Assembly (NCBI RefSeq): GCF_032854445.1
Contig: NC_088300.1
Span: 69,292,984-69,356,983 of the forward strand
DNA from: Liolophura sinensis
Taxonomy: Eukaryota > Mollusca > Polyplacophora > Chitonida > Chitonidae
DNA length: 64,000 nucleotides
Direction: 5' to 3'
Shown here: in pieces, positions 48,594 to 58,932 of the stretch
Position numbering within the stretch: position 1 is the first letter of the stretch
How the letters are laid out: each line of letters begins with the position of its first letter
The notes under the pieces: generated by a model
Seen by the model: the letters and a program-made list of their open reading frames with translations, nothing else
Database searches by the model: none
Told to the model about the DNA's origin: nothing
Translations under genes and position numbers: made by a program

Positions 48594-48644
48594 GGGGGCC
48601 TCCATGGCGCAGTCGGTTAAAGCGCTAGCGCAGCGTAATGATCC
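48594..48644 (+). mobile_element. SINE family A head fragment
   Basis: GGGGGCCTCCATGGCGCAGT followed by CGGTTAAAGCGCTAGCGCAG is the tRNA-like 5' end (A-box and D-arm region) of family A, truncated after about 50 bp. Confidence 0.7.
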
Positions 48645-48708
48645 ACAATTTTATGAAGTTTGCATCTTTAGTGACACAAAAGAAACATGTTGACGTCATT
48701 TTCATAAT

Positions 48709-48952
48709 AGGGGCCTCTGTGGCGTATTGACCCAGGAGTCTCTCACCAATGCGGTCGCTGTGAGTTCAAGTCCAGCTCAGGCTGGCTTCCTCTCCGGCCG
48801 TACATGAGAAGGTCTATCAGCAACCTGCGGATGGTCGTGGGTTTCCCCTGGGCTCTGCCCGGTTTCCACCCACCATAATGCTGGCCGCCGTCGTATAAGT
48901 GAAATATTCTTGAGTACGGCGTAAAACACCAAACAAAAAAAAAAAAAAAACT
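48709..48952 (+). mobile_element. SINE family A, with poly(A) tail
   Basis: The copy reads GGGGCCTCTGTGGCGTATTG, GGAGTCTCTCACCAATGCGG, GTGAGTTCAAGTCCAGCTCA (B-box-like), GCCGTACATGAGAAGGTCTA, GGATGGTCGTGGGTTTCCCC, CCACCATAATGCTGGCCGCC, GTATAAGTGAAATATTCTTG and AGTACGGCGTAAAACACC, then a run of A. About 25 bp of the head are missing relative to the fragment just upstream. The intact tail makes it the youngest-looking copy. Confidence 0.9.
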
Positions 48953-50122
48953 TACAACATGAAGACTTTTCTTGGTTTCGAGGCTTTGAGTTTTGCTTAT
49001 TTCAAAAGTTTATAATTCTACTGGACATTGGAATTATCATATTTTAAGGCTATAGGCACAATATAATTATTTTTACTCGAAGAATTTTTTACCCAAAAGC
49101 CATGTTTTTTATTTGTTGTGGTAAAATCTTATTCAAGGACTATCTTGACAAGGTGAAATTTTCCTTGTTTTCACCTCCAGTAGTTAAGTTACGTGACAAA
49201 AGAGTGCTGTTGATTGGCTCAGAGTATCTATGACATCACTGCCAGACTAAGAATTGTGCCAGTCCAGCATTACTTCAAAACTGGTATAAGGCCTATGAGA
49301 GAGTGGGGGCGCACCTGCATGTACAGGAACTTTGGGCTAGAACCATGATGGTACACGGCCTTTGGGCGAAAGTGTTGGACGAATGGAGCATTTTCTAACC
49401 CCAACTTCCTGTATATGAGCAAGCTCCCTCATGCGGAAATCCGGTGAACTCGTGTCTCTCATAGGCCCTATGGCATAGAGCAATGTAAATGTTAGAGTGT
49501 GTAAGGAAAAAAAAACACTTTATTATCAGGCAGTGATAATAAATGCATAGAATATGAATCAACAATTCATGACATAGTACAGTTTACAGCAAGTACATTT
49601 AGTCTTTGCCCAAGAACTTTGCTTATGACTAATTTAATGTGGTGTCTGAAAGTCTGGCATATTATATACTGTTTTCAGAATGACATGCATTTAAATATAT
49701 TGAGAAAATTTTCAGAAATTTGTCAAGTCAGTGTACATGTGGACCTAATGCGCTTTAATTCAACAAAGTATCCCTTACAGTTTTATCAATCTCGTAGATT
49801 TCTGTCAGACATCTCTCTGTGAAAACCATGAACCCCCTTAATAACTTTCTTAACAGTAAATGTGCACCACTTTGACTATAAACAAGCCAAGCTTTCAAGA
49901 GTTCGCAGCTTCAGGACTACTGAGCCTGTTAGGTATTGACAGCCAATACAGCACAATTCTTGGTAATTCATAGTGAGTAGATGAAAAAGACTATCTGTGT
50001 GAGAAATACAGTATAATACATGTACATGTGTGCTTGAGGTAAAGCAAAGACCTCTTCATATTTATCATTTACCTTGTTGTCTGGTAAGAATTTTTGCAAT
50101 TCATCCTTTTCCACCTTCACAG

Positions 50123-50487
50123 AAAAAGTTTGGAAGCTTCTGGTGTATGGGATGGAAGTCGGAGATTAAAGTGTGTGGGGCCAAACCAAGTTGCCATTCC
50201 TGTGCTAGATGGTGCCACTGCCAAGAAGCTGTTGGAAGACCGATGGCCACAGCGTAATGAATGCATGGGTATTGAAGTCATAAGTCTTGATCTGCCTGCT
50301 TCCAAGACATCCCTACTTAAACAACCTCATGGGATTCTGGTGGAAAATATCAGAACATTGATGGAAAAGTCAAATATTGTTTTGACTCCTGACATGCTGA
50401 AAACAATTCCTAAACACTGGCAAATACATGGGGATCTCATCCTTCTGCCTAGTGGAGCATTTCCGGAGAGTAAATGGCCAGACACAG
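50123..50487 (+). CDS. TYW2: TYW2 exon (N-terminal domain)
   Basis: The acceptor is TTTTCCACCTTCACAG. The exon encodes SLEASGVWDGSRRL through GDLILLPSGAFPESKWPDTG and ends at donor GTATTA in phase 1. A start at an in-frame upstream ATG would ignore this acceptor and add residues unlike the family. Confidence 0.88.
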
Positions 50488-53400
50488 GTATTATTTTATT
50501 TGACTTTAAACATAATATGTTAATGTGTTAAACATTATTTCCAATACAGTCTACAAGGATACATATTTATTATGCTCAAGTAGCTGTGATAGTTTTTATG
50601 GCAGTTTTCCTGTACATGAATGGATAGTATATTATTTGTAGTAAACAGATTGTTTGTGTTGATATTATTAAAGGTGTAGAAAACATAAAAATTACATAAA
50701 GTTCAGATGAAAGCAGAAAGGTTGTAAATGTGGTCTTCAATATTTTTTCGATTTTTGTTTAAAGAGAAAAAGACAGTAATTTTTGTACAGTGGGTATTTG
50801 GTACGACCTTATTGTCTCTGCCTAGTAATGTTATAAATGACATTTTAGCTGCATGTAGAACCTGTTTAATGAAAACATTTTATTAATATACCTTCTCAGC
50901 TAAGAAATGTGTTCAGCCTTTTATATTTTTGATATATTCATATGTAATGTCATAATTCCGATTAGATGCAAGTTTTTGGATGTAGACAACAAATTTACAT
51001 TCAAATAAGTTTATTGGACATGCATTGCATCATTAGTTAGAACATTATTATGACAATATATTGCGACAGAATTGATTTTTAGTTGTGTGTAATTCTATGT
51101 TATAGGCTCTCAGCTATGGAATATTGTAGCTAAGGCTCTTGGTTGTCAGCGTGTTGCTAGGAAACATGCCATAGCAAGTGATGGCTTCCGATCACCTCAG
51201 GTGGACTTGTTGCTTGGAGACAGTGCATGGGTGGAGCATATTGATAATGGTATAAAGTGTGTACCTCCTGATGTTCTGTTGTTGTCTTTTTACTGATTGT
51301 GAACGCAATGTTAATTTGAATGTCAGCCTTGTTTGATCTGCTTGATTTAAAAGAGTAATTGTTGCAGTGAGAACTTACATTCTTATCACCTGCAAGAAAT
51401 AACAACACTAGTATAAATGTATATATATATACAAATGTATATATGCTTTGATAAAGTATCCCACAGGAAATTTAAAAAGCATAATTTTTTATTTTTGTGA
51501 TGTTACACAACTGAGATATCGCAGTTCAGAGTAATCAAAGTCAAACACATTATGACAACGACAAGCGCTGTCATGTTATGAGTATTATCCAATCATGCAC
51601 AAGTAACCATTTCTGTAACCTGGGAATGCGGCCATTTCAGCTTGTTTTCACGGCTCTTTCACCGTAAATAACTCAGGTTATATTATTTGTTGTCTTTTCT
51701 ATTAAGCTAATCCTGTCTAAAGCAGAAGCCTGAATGGAAAAAAAAATTTGCAAGATGACTTGCACTTGTGATCGTGTTGGATCTCAGAACAAAACAATGT
51801 TATGGTCCATGACAAAAGGACACACTGCAGGAGAGTCCAAGAAATTCTTTGGTTAATACTCAACATGGCTGGGAGTGAAAGTCATCTACAGCTGTGTAGT
51901 TAATACTTGGAGGATACAGCAGTGTTTTTGGCTGTGAGTTCTGGATAAAGAATTCATATATTTCCTATTGTAATGTTGTTTGTTATTAGCACTTAGTGAC
52001 AGGAGACTAGTTGCTGCTGTTGGTGAACCTATGTTGTTGTATTTCAGGTACAGCTATGACATGACACAATGTATGTTTAGCTGCGGTAATGTGACAGAGA
52101 AGATGAGAGTGGCACAGTTTGATTGTAGAGGGGAAACTGTGGTGGATCTGTATGCAGGTGTGAAAATAGCGGTTAAAATTAATTTATCCCAGTTACGCTT
52201 ACATCTGGCACATCACTGGTAAACACTTTGATTAAATGTTACAGTTATCCTAAAGAGATACCTTTTGTATGTTGATCACAGGAATTGCATCATTTTAAAA
52301 TTTGTATTTTAAAAACTTGTGTTTTGCTTTCCTTACCTTATTCTCTATACTTTGTCCTGGGATGGTACTGGCCCCGATGGCTCAGTAGGTGGAACATCCA
52401 CTTTAGGGCAGGTAGATCGAGGATCAGTTCTGGGTTGGGTCACACCTAAGACGGTAAAAGAGGAAGTTGTTGCTTCCTCGCTTGGCAATCAGCAATAAGG
52501 GGAAGTGCAGTTACTGGTTTACCCATATCAGTATAAAGGCTCCGATGGGGTGGCTTACTTGCCTTTGGTAAGTCGTCTCATTGAAGCAGCACTAGATAAA
52601 AGAGCGGTGGAAATCAGTCCTGCAACAAGGAGGCACATTACATGCACTCTAAGGACTCCTTCGTCGTTACATGACTGGAAAATTGTTAAGTACTTCAGTA
52701 CACCCCAAGCACTCACCCACTCACTCCTGGGATAGCTGTAATTAATGTAAACTAGCTATACACTTGAATTGCAGATTATTTATTTTCATATCAAATACAT
52801 AGTATTAAGAATTTGGTCATTCCATTTCATACATTTATCTGTCCCAGTGTATCGTAAATTGTATTTGGTTGGGGAATCTGTCTGTAACTATTTTGACATG
52901 GCATGTGTATTTATGTTTTCACAGGTATAGGCTACTTCACTTTACCATTCCTGGTACATGCCCATGCTCAGATGGTTCATGCCTGTGAATGGAATCCAGC
53001 TGCTGCAGAGAGTCTGAGGAGGAACTTGGCTCTGAATGGTGTGACTGAGAAATGTGTGGTACACGAGGGAGACAACAGAAAGGTACAGCTGTGTTAGTGA
53101 GGTACATGAGGGAGACAACAGAAAGATATTGATCTGTTTGTGTGGTACATGGGGGGAGACAACAGAAAGGTACAGCTGTGTTAGTGTGGTACAGTAGGGA
53201 GACAACAGAAAGATATTGATCTGTTTTGTTTGGTACATGGAGGAGACAGCAGAAAGATATTGATCTGGTTGTGTGGTAGATAAGGGAGACAACAGACAGA
53301 TATTGATCTGTTTGTGTGGTAGATGAGTTTGTGTGGTAGATGAGGGAAACAACAGAAAGATATTCATCTGTTTGTGTGGTAGATGAGGGAGACAACAGAA

Positions 53401-54453
53401 AGGTGACACATGTATTCTGTCCACGCAGTACATGTTATAACTGTGTATTTGTGCTTGTCTAGACTTCCCCATGCAGCATCTTTTTACCAATTTGGCTCTA
53501 GCCCAGTAACTAGACCAAGTAACTAGTTACCAAGACCAGCTCTAGCAAGGTGGATTGGCTATGCTTAGAGAATGTCTGCCCTGTTCATCGAAGCATTTAC
53601 CATGTTAACTTATGCCTAACATGTATTAGCATTATAATTAGTGTCACCATACTCTACAGTTTCTGGAACAGCAATTCTGTACCGATTGTGGATAACGCCG
53701 TTAGTTCTACACTTACCTGTTGCACGATAAAATGAAATCGTCTTTGCTTTCTTTGAACAGATATGTCCTAAAGGGATTGCAGATCGTGTAAATCTGGGTC
53801 TGATTCCTAGTTCGGAGCCTGGATGGCCTGTGGCTTGTGCAGCTCTTAAACCAGAAGGTGGATTGCTGCATATTCATGGTAATGTTACCACCATTGAGCC
53901 CAGCACTGCCATTTTGCAGGGAGAGAGGAATAGTGCCAATGCGAGTGGCATTTATGACAGCAGTGAAAGTGAAAGTGAAAGCAATTTAACTGAACACAAC
54001 TGTGAAAGGGAGCTAAATGTGCTATCTAGTCTTGGGAATGATAGAGGCTTGGCAGAAAACAGGCCAAATTTGCACAATTTCTCACCTAGGACAGGGGATT
54101 CTTGTGACACTGGAGATGGATTATCTCCCTTTGTCAGTACCAGCGGTGCAGATGCCCAGGATGATATGAGCCCGGCTGAAGCTATACGAGTTTGTAGTAA
54201 GAGTGAACACTGGAATGAGGAAGACTATGTTAGAACAGATGGAACATCTAGACAGCTTTTGAAAACAGCATGTAAAGCCGCATTCCCATACTGGCTCAAA
54301 TGGGCTGAGCAATCTCGGCCAGTGATCGAAGAAATTTTCTACACTATTTACAAGAAGTCCTGGAGGACTGAAATTCATCACATAGAACATGTCAAATCCT
54401 ATGCTCCTCATGTCGATCATATAGTTGTAGACTTACTGTGTAGACCAAAGTAA
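50123..54453 (+). CDS. TYW2: TYW2 / TRMT12, tRNA wybutosine-synthesizing enzyme 2 (five exons; N-terminal exon not found)
   Basis: TYW2 transfers the aminocarboxypropyl group of S-adenosylmethionine to the wyosine base at position 37 of tRNA-Phe. Exons are 50,123-50,487, 51,106-51,256, 52,048-52,157, 52,925-53,082 and 53,761-54,453, with all phases agreeing; together they give 491 residues. Visible hallmarks are GVWDGSRRLKCVG and VAIPVLDG near the start, LLLGDSAWVEHIDNG, CMFSCGNVTEKMRVAQ, the SAM-binding VVDLYAGIGYFTLPF, HACEWNP, GDNRK, NLGLIPSSEPGWPVA and the C-terminal SYAPHVDHIVVDL. An acidic Ser-rich insertion of roughly 110 residues lengthens the C-terminal third. Entry at 50,123 is in phase 2, so an upstream exon with the start codon is missing from this assembly. 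Confidence 0.93.
51106..51256 (+). CDS. TYW2: TYW2 exon
   Basis: The exon encodes SQLWNIVAKALGCQRVARKH to WVEHIDNGI. The donor GTGTGT at 51,257 was chosen over the nearer GTATAA because it preserves the conserved HIDNGIKY sequence and the reading phase (2). Confidence 0.85.
52048..52157 (+). CDS. TYW2: TYW2 exon (start of SAM motif)
   Basis: The exon follows TTGTATTTCAG and encodes YSYDMTQCMFSCGNVTEKMR to VVDLYAG; the donor GTGTGA splits the glycine of the SAM-binding loop. Confidence 0.9.
52370..52735 (+). mobile_element. SINE family B, full length, in TYW2 intron
   Basis: A tRNA-like head (GGCCCCGATGGCTCAGTAGG, B-box-like GAGGATCAGTTCTGG) is followed by CTTCCTCGCTTGGCAATCAG, AGCGGTGGAAATCAGTCCTG, GCACATTACATGCACTCTAA, GACTCCTTCGTCGTTACATG and the tail ACTGGAAAATTGTTAAGTAC, CCCCAAGCACTCACCCACTC. 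Confidence 0.88.
52925..53082 (+). CDS. TYW2: TYW2 exon (SAM-binding core)
   Basis: The exon encodes GIGYFTLPFLVHAHAQMVHA, CEWNPAAAESLRRNLALNG and ends GDNRK before donor GTACAG in phase 0. The last 29 nt of the exon are the first unit of the minisatellite that continues into the intron. Confidence 0.9.
53054..53410. repeat. 42-44-bp minisatellite spanning TYW2 exon end and splice donor
   Basis: About nine units start with GTGTGGTACATGAGGGAGAC and AACAGAAAG. Unit 1 is the coding exon end plus its donor. Units 3 and 9 keep AACAGAAAG before GT (at 53,170 and 53,403); others have GATATTGATCTGTTT after it. Use of the unit-3 donor would bring in an in-frame TAG. Confidence 0.9.
53761..54453 (+). 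CDS. TYW2: TYW2 last exon with long acidic insertion
   Basis: The exon follows CTTTCTTTGAACAG and encodes ICPKGIADRVNLGLIPSSEP, LLHIHGNV, a long variable stretch including SSESESESN, and the conserved end SWRTEIHHIEHVKSYAPHVD, HIVVDLLCRPK and stop. A possible poly(A) signal ATTAAA is at 54,517. Confidence 0.92.
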   Translation: MCPKGIADRVNLGLIPSSEPGWPVACAALKPEGGLLHIHGNVTTIEPSTAILQGERNSANASGIYDSSESESESNLTEHNCERELNVLSSLGNDRGLAENRPNLHNFSPRTGDSCDTGDGLSPFVSTSGADAQDDMSPAEAIRVCSKSEHWNEEDYVRTDGTSRQLLKTACKAAFPYWLKWAEQSRPVIEEIFYTIYKKSWRTEIHHIEHVKSYAPHVDHIVVDLLCRPK

Positions 54454-54516
54454 TAGGTTCTATTATCCAGTGTTGTTTCAAGGGAATAACCCGGGTTAAA
54501 TATTTTTGTTTGCAAT

Positions 54517-54522
54517 ATTAAA
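54517..54522 (+). terminator. Possible TYW2 poly(A) signal (ATTAAA)
   Basis: This variant signal lies 64 bp after the TYW2 stop; no canonical AATAAA is closer. The call is position-based only. Confidence 0.3.
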
Positions 54523-54807
54523 TGATCTCCCTTGAGAAGAATCCATCCTCGAATGAATTTATTAAATGCATCATCACCAAAATCAAATGGAATGTAAATG
54601 ATGTCTTTTTCAGTAAGGCTGTGAATCAGAGTCTATGTATTTTACTCATTTTTTGCTCAGGTAATTTGAATATTTTTTATATGGGCTGCAAAGAAAGTCC
54701 TGCAGAGAAAATAAGTGAAAGGAGCATGTAAGTTTGCAGCTAAATTGAAACAGTATAAGACATATTACATGTAAGACAGAAGACATACAGCATGATTGCT
54801 GGCCACT

Positions 54808-54905
54808 GTTACGCCGTACTCAAGAATATTTCACTTGTACGACGGCGGCCTTCATTGTAGTGGGAGGAAACCGGGCCAAACAAATAATAAAAAAAAAAAA
54901 AAAAA
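54808..54905 (-). mobile_element. SINE family A fragment, rearranged
   Basis: GTTACGCCGTACTCAAGAAT, ATTTCACTTGTACGACGGCG and GTGGGAGGAAACCGGGCC are a reverse family-A 3' half. It is followed directly by CAAACAAATAAT and a plus-strand A run, so two oppositely oriented pieces seem joined. Confidence 0.65.
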
Positions 54906-54909
54906 CATT

Positions 54910-56590
54910 ACATCACAGTTAGTGTCAGTGAATGCTCTTTCGTGCCAGCTCAGCCGCATTTATTTGCTTTGTTGAAAATAATACGTAGCATGGTTTATCT
55001 TTCGCGCTGGTGTTACATGAAGTTTTAGTGCAACAGTATTAAAGGTATTAGCCAATAGGAGTCCAATCGGTTGTACTCTATATGGGTTACTACATGAGCA
55101 TACACTTTACCATCATAACGTACGTTTGCACAATATATCCCGAGGCCTTTTGCTCTGTAATTTGAGATTCGCCTACTTTCCGCTTCTTCAGTTATAAGAG
55201 ACAATCACGACAGTTTCACGCTTTGTGCTTTGTTACAAAATAACATAAAACGTTAAGCAATGATGTGCCAGGTGTCGAAAGAGACACTCGAGACAATATA
55301 TGGCTGAAGTAACGCAGGATGTAACGTTGGAAAAAAAAAACACTGAGAAAATTGATGGGCAAGAACTTCCTTACTGACCAATCGCTATGCATTGTGTGAG
55401 ATAATAAGTTCGCCTAACTACTAGTATATTTGATGGCCACGGTTTTCTGTAACAAGTCATGTGAACTGACAATTAACCCGCCCAATAGTGTGTCTTAACC
55501 CCGGTTAAGCTCAATTTAACACAGGAAAAGATGTATGTACATGTACACAGCTACGAGCGATAACAATTACATTATCTTTATACCACATAACGCTTATTAA
55601 CCCTTGACAAACCGAACTTCAACGAGATAAGCATCTGCCACCCTGTTTACGTTTAGAGAACGTGGGTGTTGGGCCAGAAAGATTATAAATCTCAGCCCCC
55701 CCCTCTCTGCACACACACATCTTGCACCTGCCGAGACAAAAAAGTTACGGAATCCCATAGCAGATTTATTAATTTACTTACTTAGTAATTTTCCACAAGG
55801 GTGGCCAGTTTAATAGGTACTCTCAGAAATTAATCTTTTAAATTTAGAAGAAAATATTTTTGTTTGTTTCAGCAGATTATTCTCTTGATAGGCTAGCACA
55901 CCTGTTCTACTAAGTCAGCATAAAGATTGTACTAGAATAACAGGATATTATGTTATAATAACAGAATACAGTCTAACATCACTCAGACAACAGATTTTGT
56001 GTTAAAGGTAACAGATTAGGTTTTTGAGAGTAGAGGAACCTAGTGTACCTGGAATAAGCCACCCGCCTAGCTGACAGACTTTCTCACATAACGTCTATAG
56101 ATGTCAGTAATATTATATACTACTTTAGATTCATACATACTCGTAAGTCTACGTGGGTTTAGTGATAACGAGGTCGAGGTATAGTCACGTAAATGTTGAA
56201 AATGTTTCACAAGTTTTCGACCCATAAAACGGGATCTCTTTCGAGATCTCAGTAAGTGGGTGGAAAGCTTGGTGATGACCCGGATTCATTATTTCATGTC
56301 TGTAATACTGTTGGAAGGTAAGTAATCTCCCAGAACTTCATGTACGACCATCTACATGGCCTTAATTGCGAACGTGGTCGACCTCTTATTATCACCTGAA
56401 ACTCGGAAACAGTGAAAGACAGGGATTGTCATGAGTTAACCGTCCGAGGCTGGGATTGAGCCAACACATCGTGCGTATTAGCGATTTAGAGACAAGCACC
56501 GATCATCACTCCGCCATGACCCGCCCTTCTATATCATCAGACATACATATGTAACAACCCAATCGCAATCGCACTAGTGCGGTGAGCTCA
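54910..56590. other. Intergenic stretch without recognised feature
   Basis: No convincing exon or element is seen between the SINE piece and the next SINE; frames are short and compositionally ordinary. Confidence 0.5.
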
Positions 56591-56594
56591 AAAT

Positions 56595-56810
56595 CATATT
56601 ACCGCTTCGGTGGTTTAGACATTAAAAATGGTACCTGCTGCTGCCTCGCTCGGCGCTCGAGAGGTTAGAGCAAGGAAGCATGACTGGTCAGCCCGGTGCC
56701 AGTATAATGTGAATGTGCATATATGTACACACACATCTAATGACTCCTCGTCGTCATATGACTAAAATTGTTAAGTGTGACGTTAAACACCATGCATTCA
56801 TTCAATCAAA
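56595..56810 (+). mobile_element. SINE family B, near full length
   Basis: The copy reads GCTTCGGTGGTTTAGACATT, CTGCCTCGCTCGGCGCTCGA, GAGGTTAGAGCAAGGAAGCA, TCAGCCCGGTGCCAGTATAA, GACTCCTCGTCGTCATATGA and the tail CTAAAATTGTTAAGTGTGAC, GTTAAACACCATGC. Confidence 0.8.
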
Positions 56811-57529
56811 ACGATATTGCTGTAACAGCTTTCCACTTATAACGAACACGTTAAATATTACATTCACTGTAATATGCATGTTCTATAGACGTGTGGAGAT
56901 AAACCGCGGGGTTTCGTACACAAAATAATCACAGATTTCTTCTCTTTTCTCTGTTTATTCAGCTTTGTCTGTTATTTTTGTGTATACGCCACGAAACCGT
57001 TATATATACACACATGTATATATCGTATACGTAACATAACAACAATTAACAGTAACCAGGTAAACAGTTAACCGAAAATACAAACAAGCTTGTCGTACAT
57101 AACATGTATCCCATAAGAAAGACTGAATTATTGATGAATTACTAATCCGTAATACAGCGTGAGCCTCCAACGGGTAGCTAGTAATACAGAATAATAAATT
57201 TTCGAAAAGGGAGGGGTGCGCGGGTGAGTAACTGGAATATTTACTGACTCAAGACTAAGGACGAAAGTTTCAGTTATAGGAGATGTTAAAGCAAAGACTT
57301 TCATGGACCAAAAAAACAAAAAAAAAAACACTAAACGGAAATTACAGTATGATGAAATTTTGAACAGGATGTATGGTAGGCGGTTTATGGAAAGCCTATT
57401 GGTTTTCACCAGTTCTCGATGTTGTGAAAAGAACTAGTAATTCATGAGAGCATATACTTATCTAATACGTTAGGCTAACTTTTCAACAGCGGTATGTCAC
57501 TTGCAGTCTGACGTTTTCAGTGATACCCA

Positions 57530-57950
57530 CATTCACATGGTTACGGCGAAAATCACGTGGTTATTGTTATCGCGAATGTCACAGTAACCGTGTCGCTATG
57601 ATTACTGTGGTCATAAAGTTACCGCGGCAACCATGATCACATGGTGAGTGTGGTAACCACATGCAGTCACATTGTTAAGCTCGGCAACAGGCTGTGGTGA
57701 ACACAGTTATATGGTTACTGTGACAATTGCAGTTAGATGGTAACAAGCAAGGTCACATGGTTACTGTGATAACCACATGCAGCCACATGATCACCGCGGT
57801 AACCATGATCACATGATTACTGCAGTTATCACATGCAGTCACATGGTCACCGCGGCAACCATGATCACATAGTTCCTGTGGTAATCACATGCTGTCACAT
57901 TGTTACCGCGGCAACCACAGACGCATGATAACTGTGACAATTACATACGG
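57530..57950. repeat. 28/56-bp dyad-rich tandem repeat, about seven dimers
   Basis: Dimers alternate ACCGCGG(C/T)AACCATGATC with CTGTGGTAACCACATGCAGT and CACATGGT. ACCGCGG starts at 57,621, 57,793, 57,849 and 57,905, a 56-57-bp period. Each half contains self-complementary words such as GGTAACC-type, CCGCGG and TGATCA. Confidence 0.85.
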
Positions 57951-58785
57951 CTACTCTCTCTTTATTACAACTTCAGTGATGACTACAATTGTAACTCCTT
58001 GTCACACGTTTACAAGCAGTAGGTCTAAGTGACACATGCTTAGTGTTCATTAATAACACGTCACACATACTTATTTTTTAGTGGTGATGGTAATGGTATG
58101 GCTATAACTTTGGCCACACTTGATTAAATTGCACATATATGCGGCAATTACAGACTTTATGTGACGGAAATATAACCAACGACAGTCGGAAGTGAAATCT
58201 ATAAGCGCATCCGGACATCCAAGAAGTACAGCCGATGATAAACAGGCCTCTGCAGGAAGTGTGACTTATGAATATATGGCCATGAAACTTGAAAGCCCAG
58301 TTTGAATACTTCTTCACTGGTTCGAAATTTTCCATGCATGGTTTAGCAGACAACGAGAGCTGGTGGTAAATGATCTTGTCTTGTGAGACTCGCACCTCGT
58401 AATTTCGCCGAGGACCTGAATGTCACTGTGACAGGAAGGCACCATAGGCTTGCGGACAGTAGCGTTTTCAGTTGATTGGAGGCAGCATTGTTGGTGGTGT
58501 TTTTGATTGGTTGGTGCGTTAGATGGGTCGACCAATTATTGGAAGATTCATCAGTGGTGTTAACCGTTGTAATTGACCTGTTTTTGGACCAATAAGGCCT
58601 TCCCCGCTAAAAGGAATTCGGGCCTAATCTGTGTATAGTCTGTTGTTCCCTTGTGCTTTTGCAATGGCGTTTTGTGGGGATACTACAAACGTATTACGCA
58701 TGCATTGCGATATAACAATGGTCTGTTCAGTTTGGACCCGAGTCGCCATTGCGCGCGAAATGGTATCCCATTACTGGCTGGTCTG

Positions 58786-58932
58786 TTAGTGGTGCTGGCC
58801 ATTGTAATCGGCCTGCCCCTGGACGACTTGCACAGTCACCCAGTCCATGAGTTCCCGCCAGGAACTCTCGTGAAGCGGCGTCCATTCCGCCAGCTTACTC
58901 TGCATACACTGCCTCATGGCCTCGGCGAAGTA
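58786..58932 (-). CDS. Globin exon 4 (helices G-H)
   Basis: The exon follows CCCGTTTCAG and encodes YFAEAMRQCMQSKLAEWTPL, HESSWRELMDWVTVQVVQG and a short tail ADYNGQHH before TAA. A minus-strand AATAAA at 57,966-57,961 is a possible poly(A) signal, implying a 3'UTR of about 0.8 kb. Confidence 0.9.
   Translation of the reverse strand, partial: YFAEAMRQCMQSKLAEWTPLHESSWRELMDWVTVQVVQGQADYNGQHH

Noticed and set aside
48594-48644. Possible tRNA gene
   Set aside because: Only the A-box half of a tRNA-like sequence is present and it matches the SINE family A head.
52937-53490. Minus-strand frames of 152-182 codons over the TYW2 intron
   Set aside because: They are generated by the exon-derived minisatellite and run antisense to TYW2.
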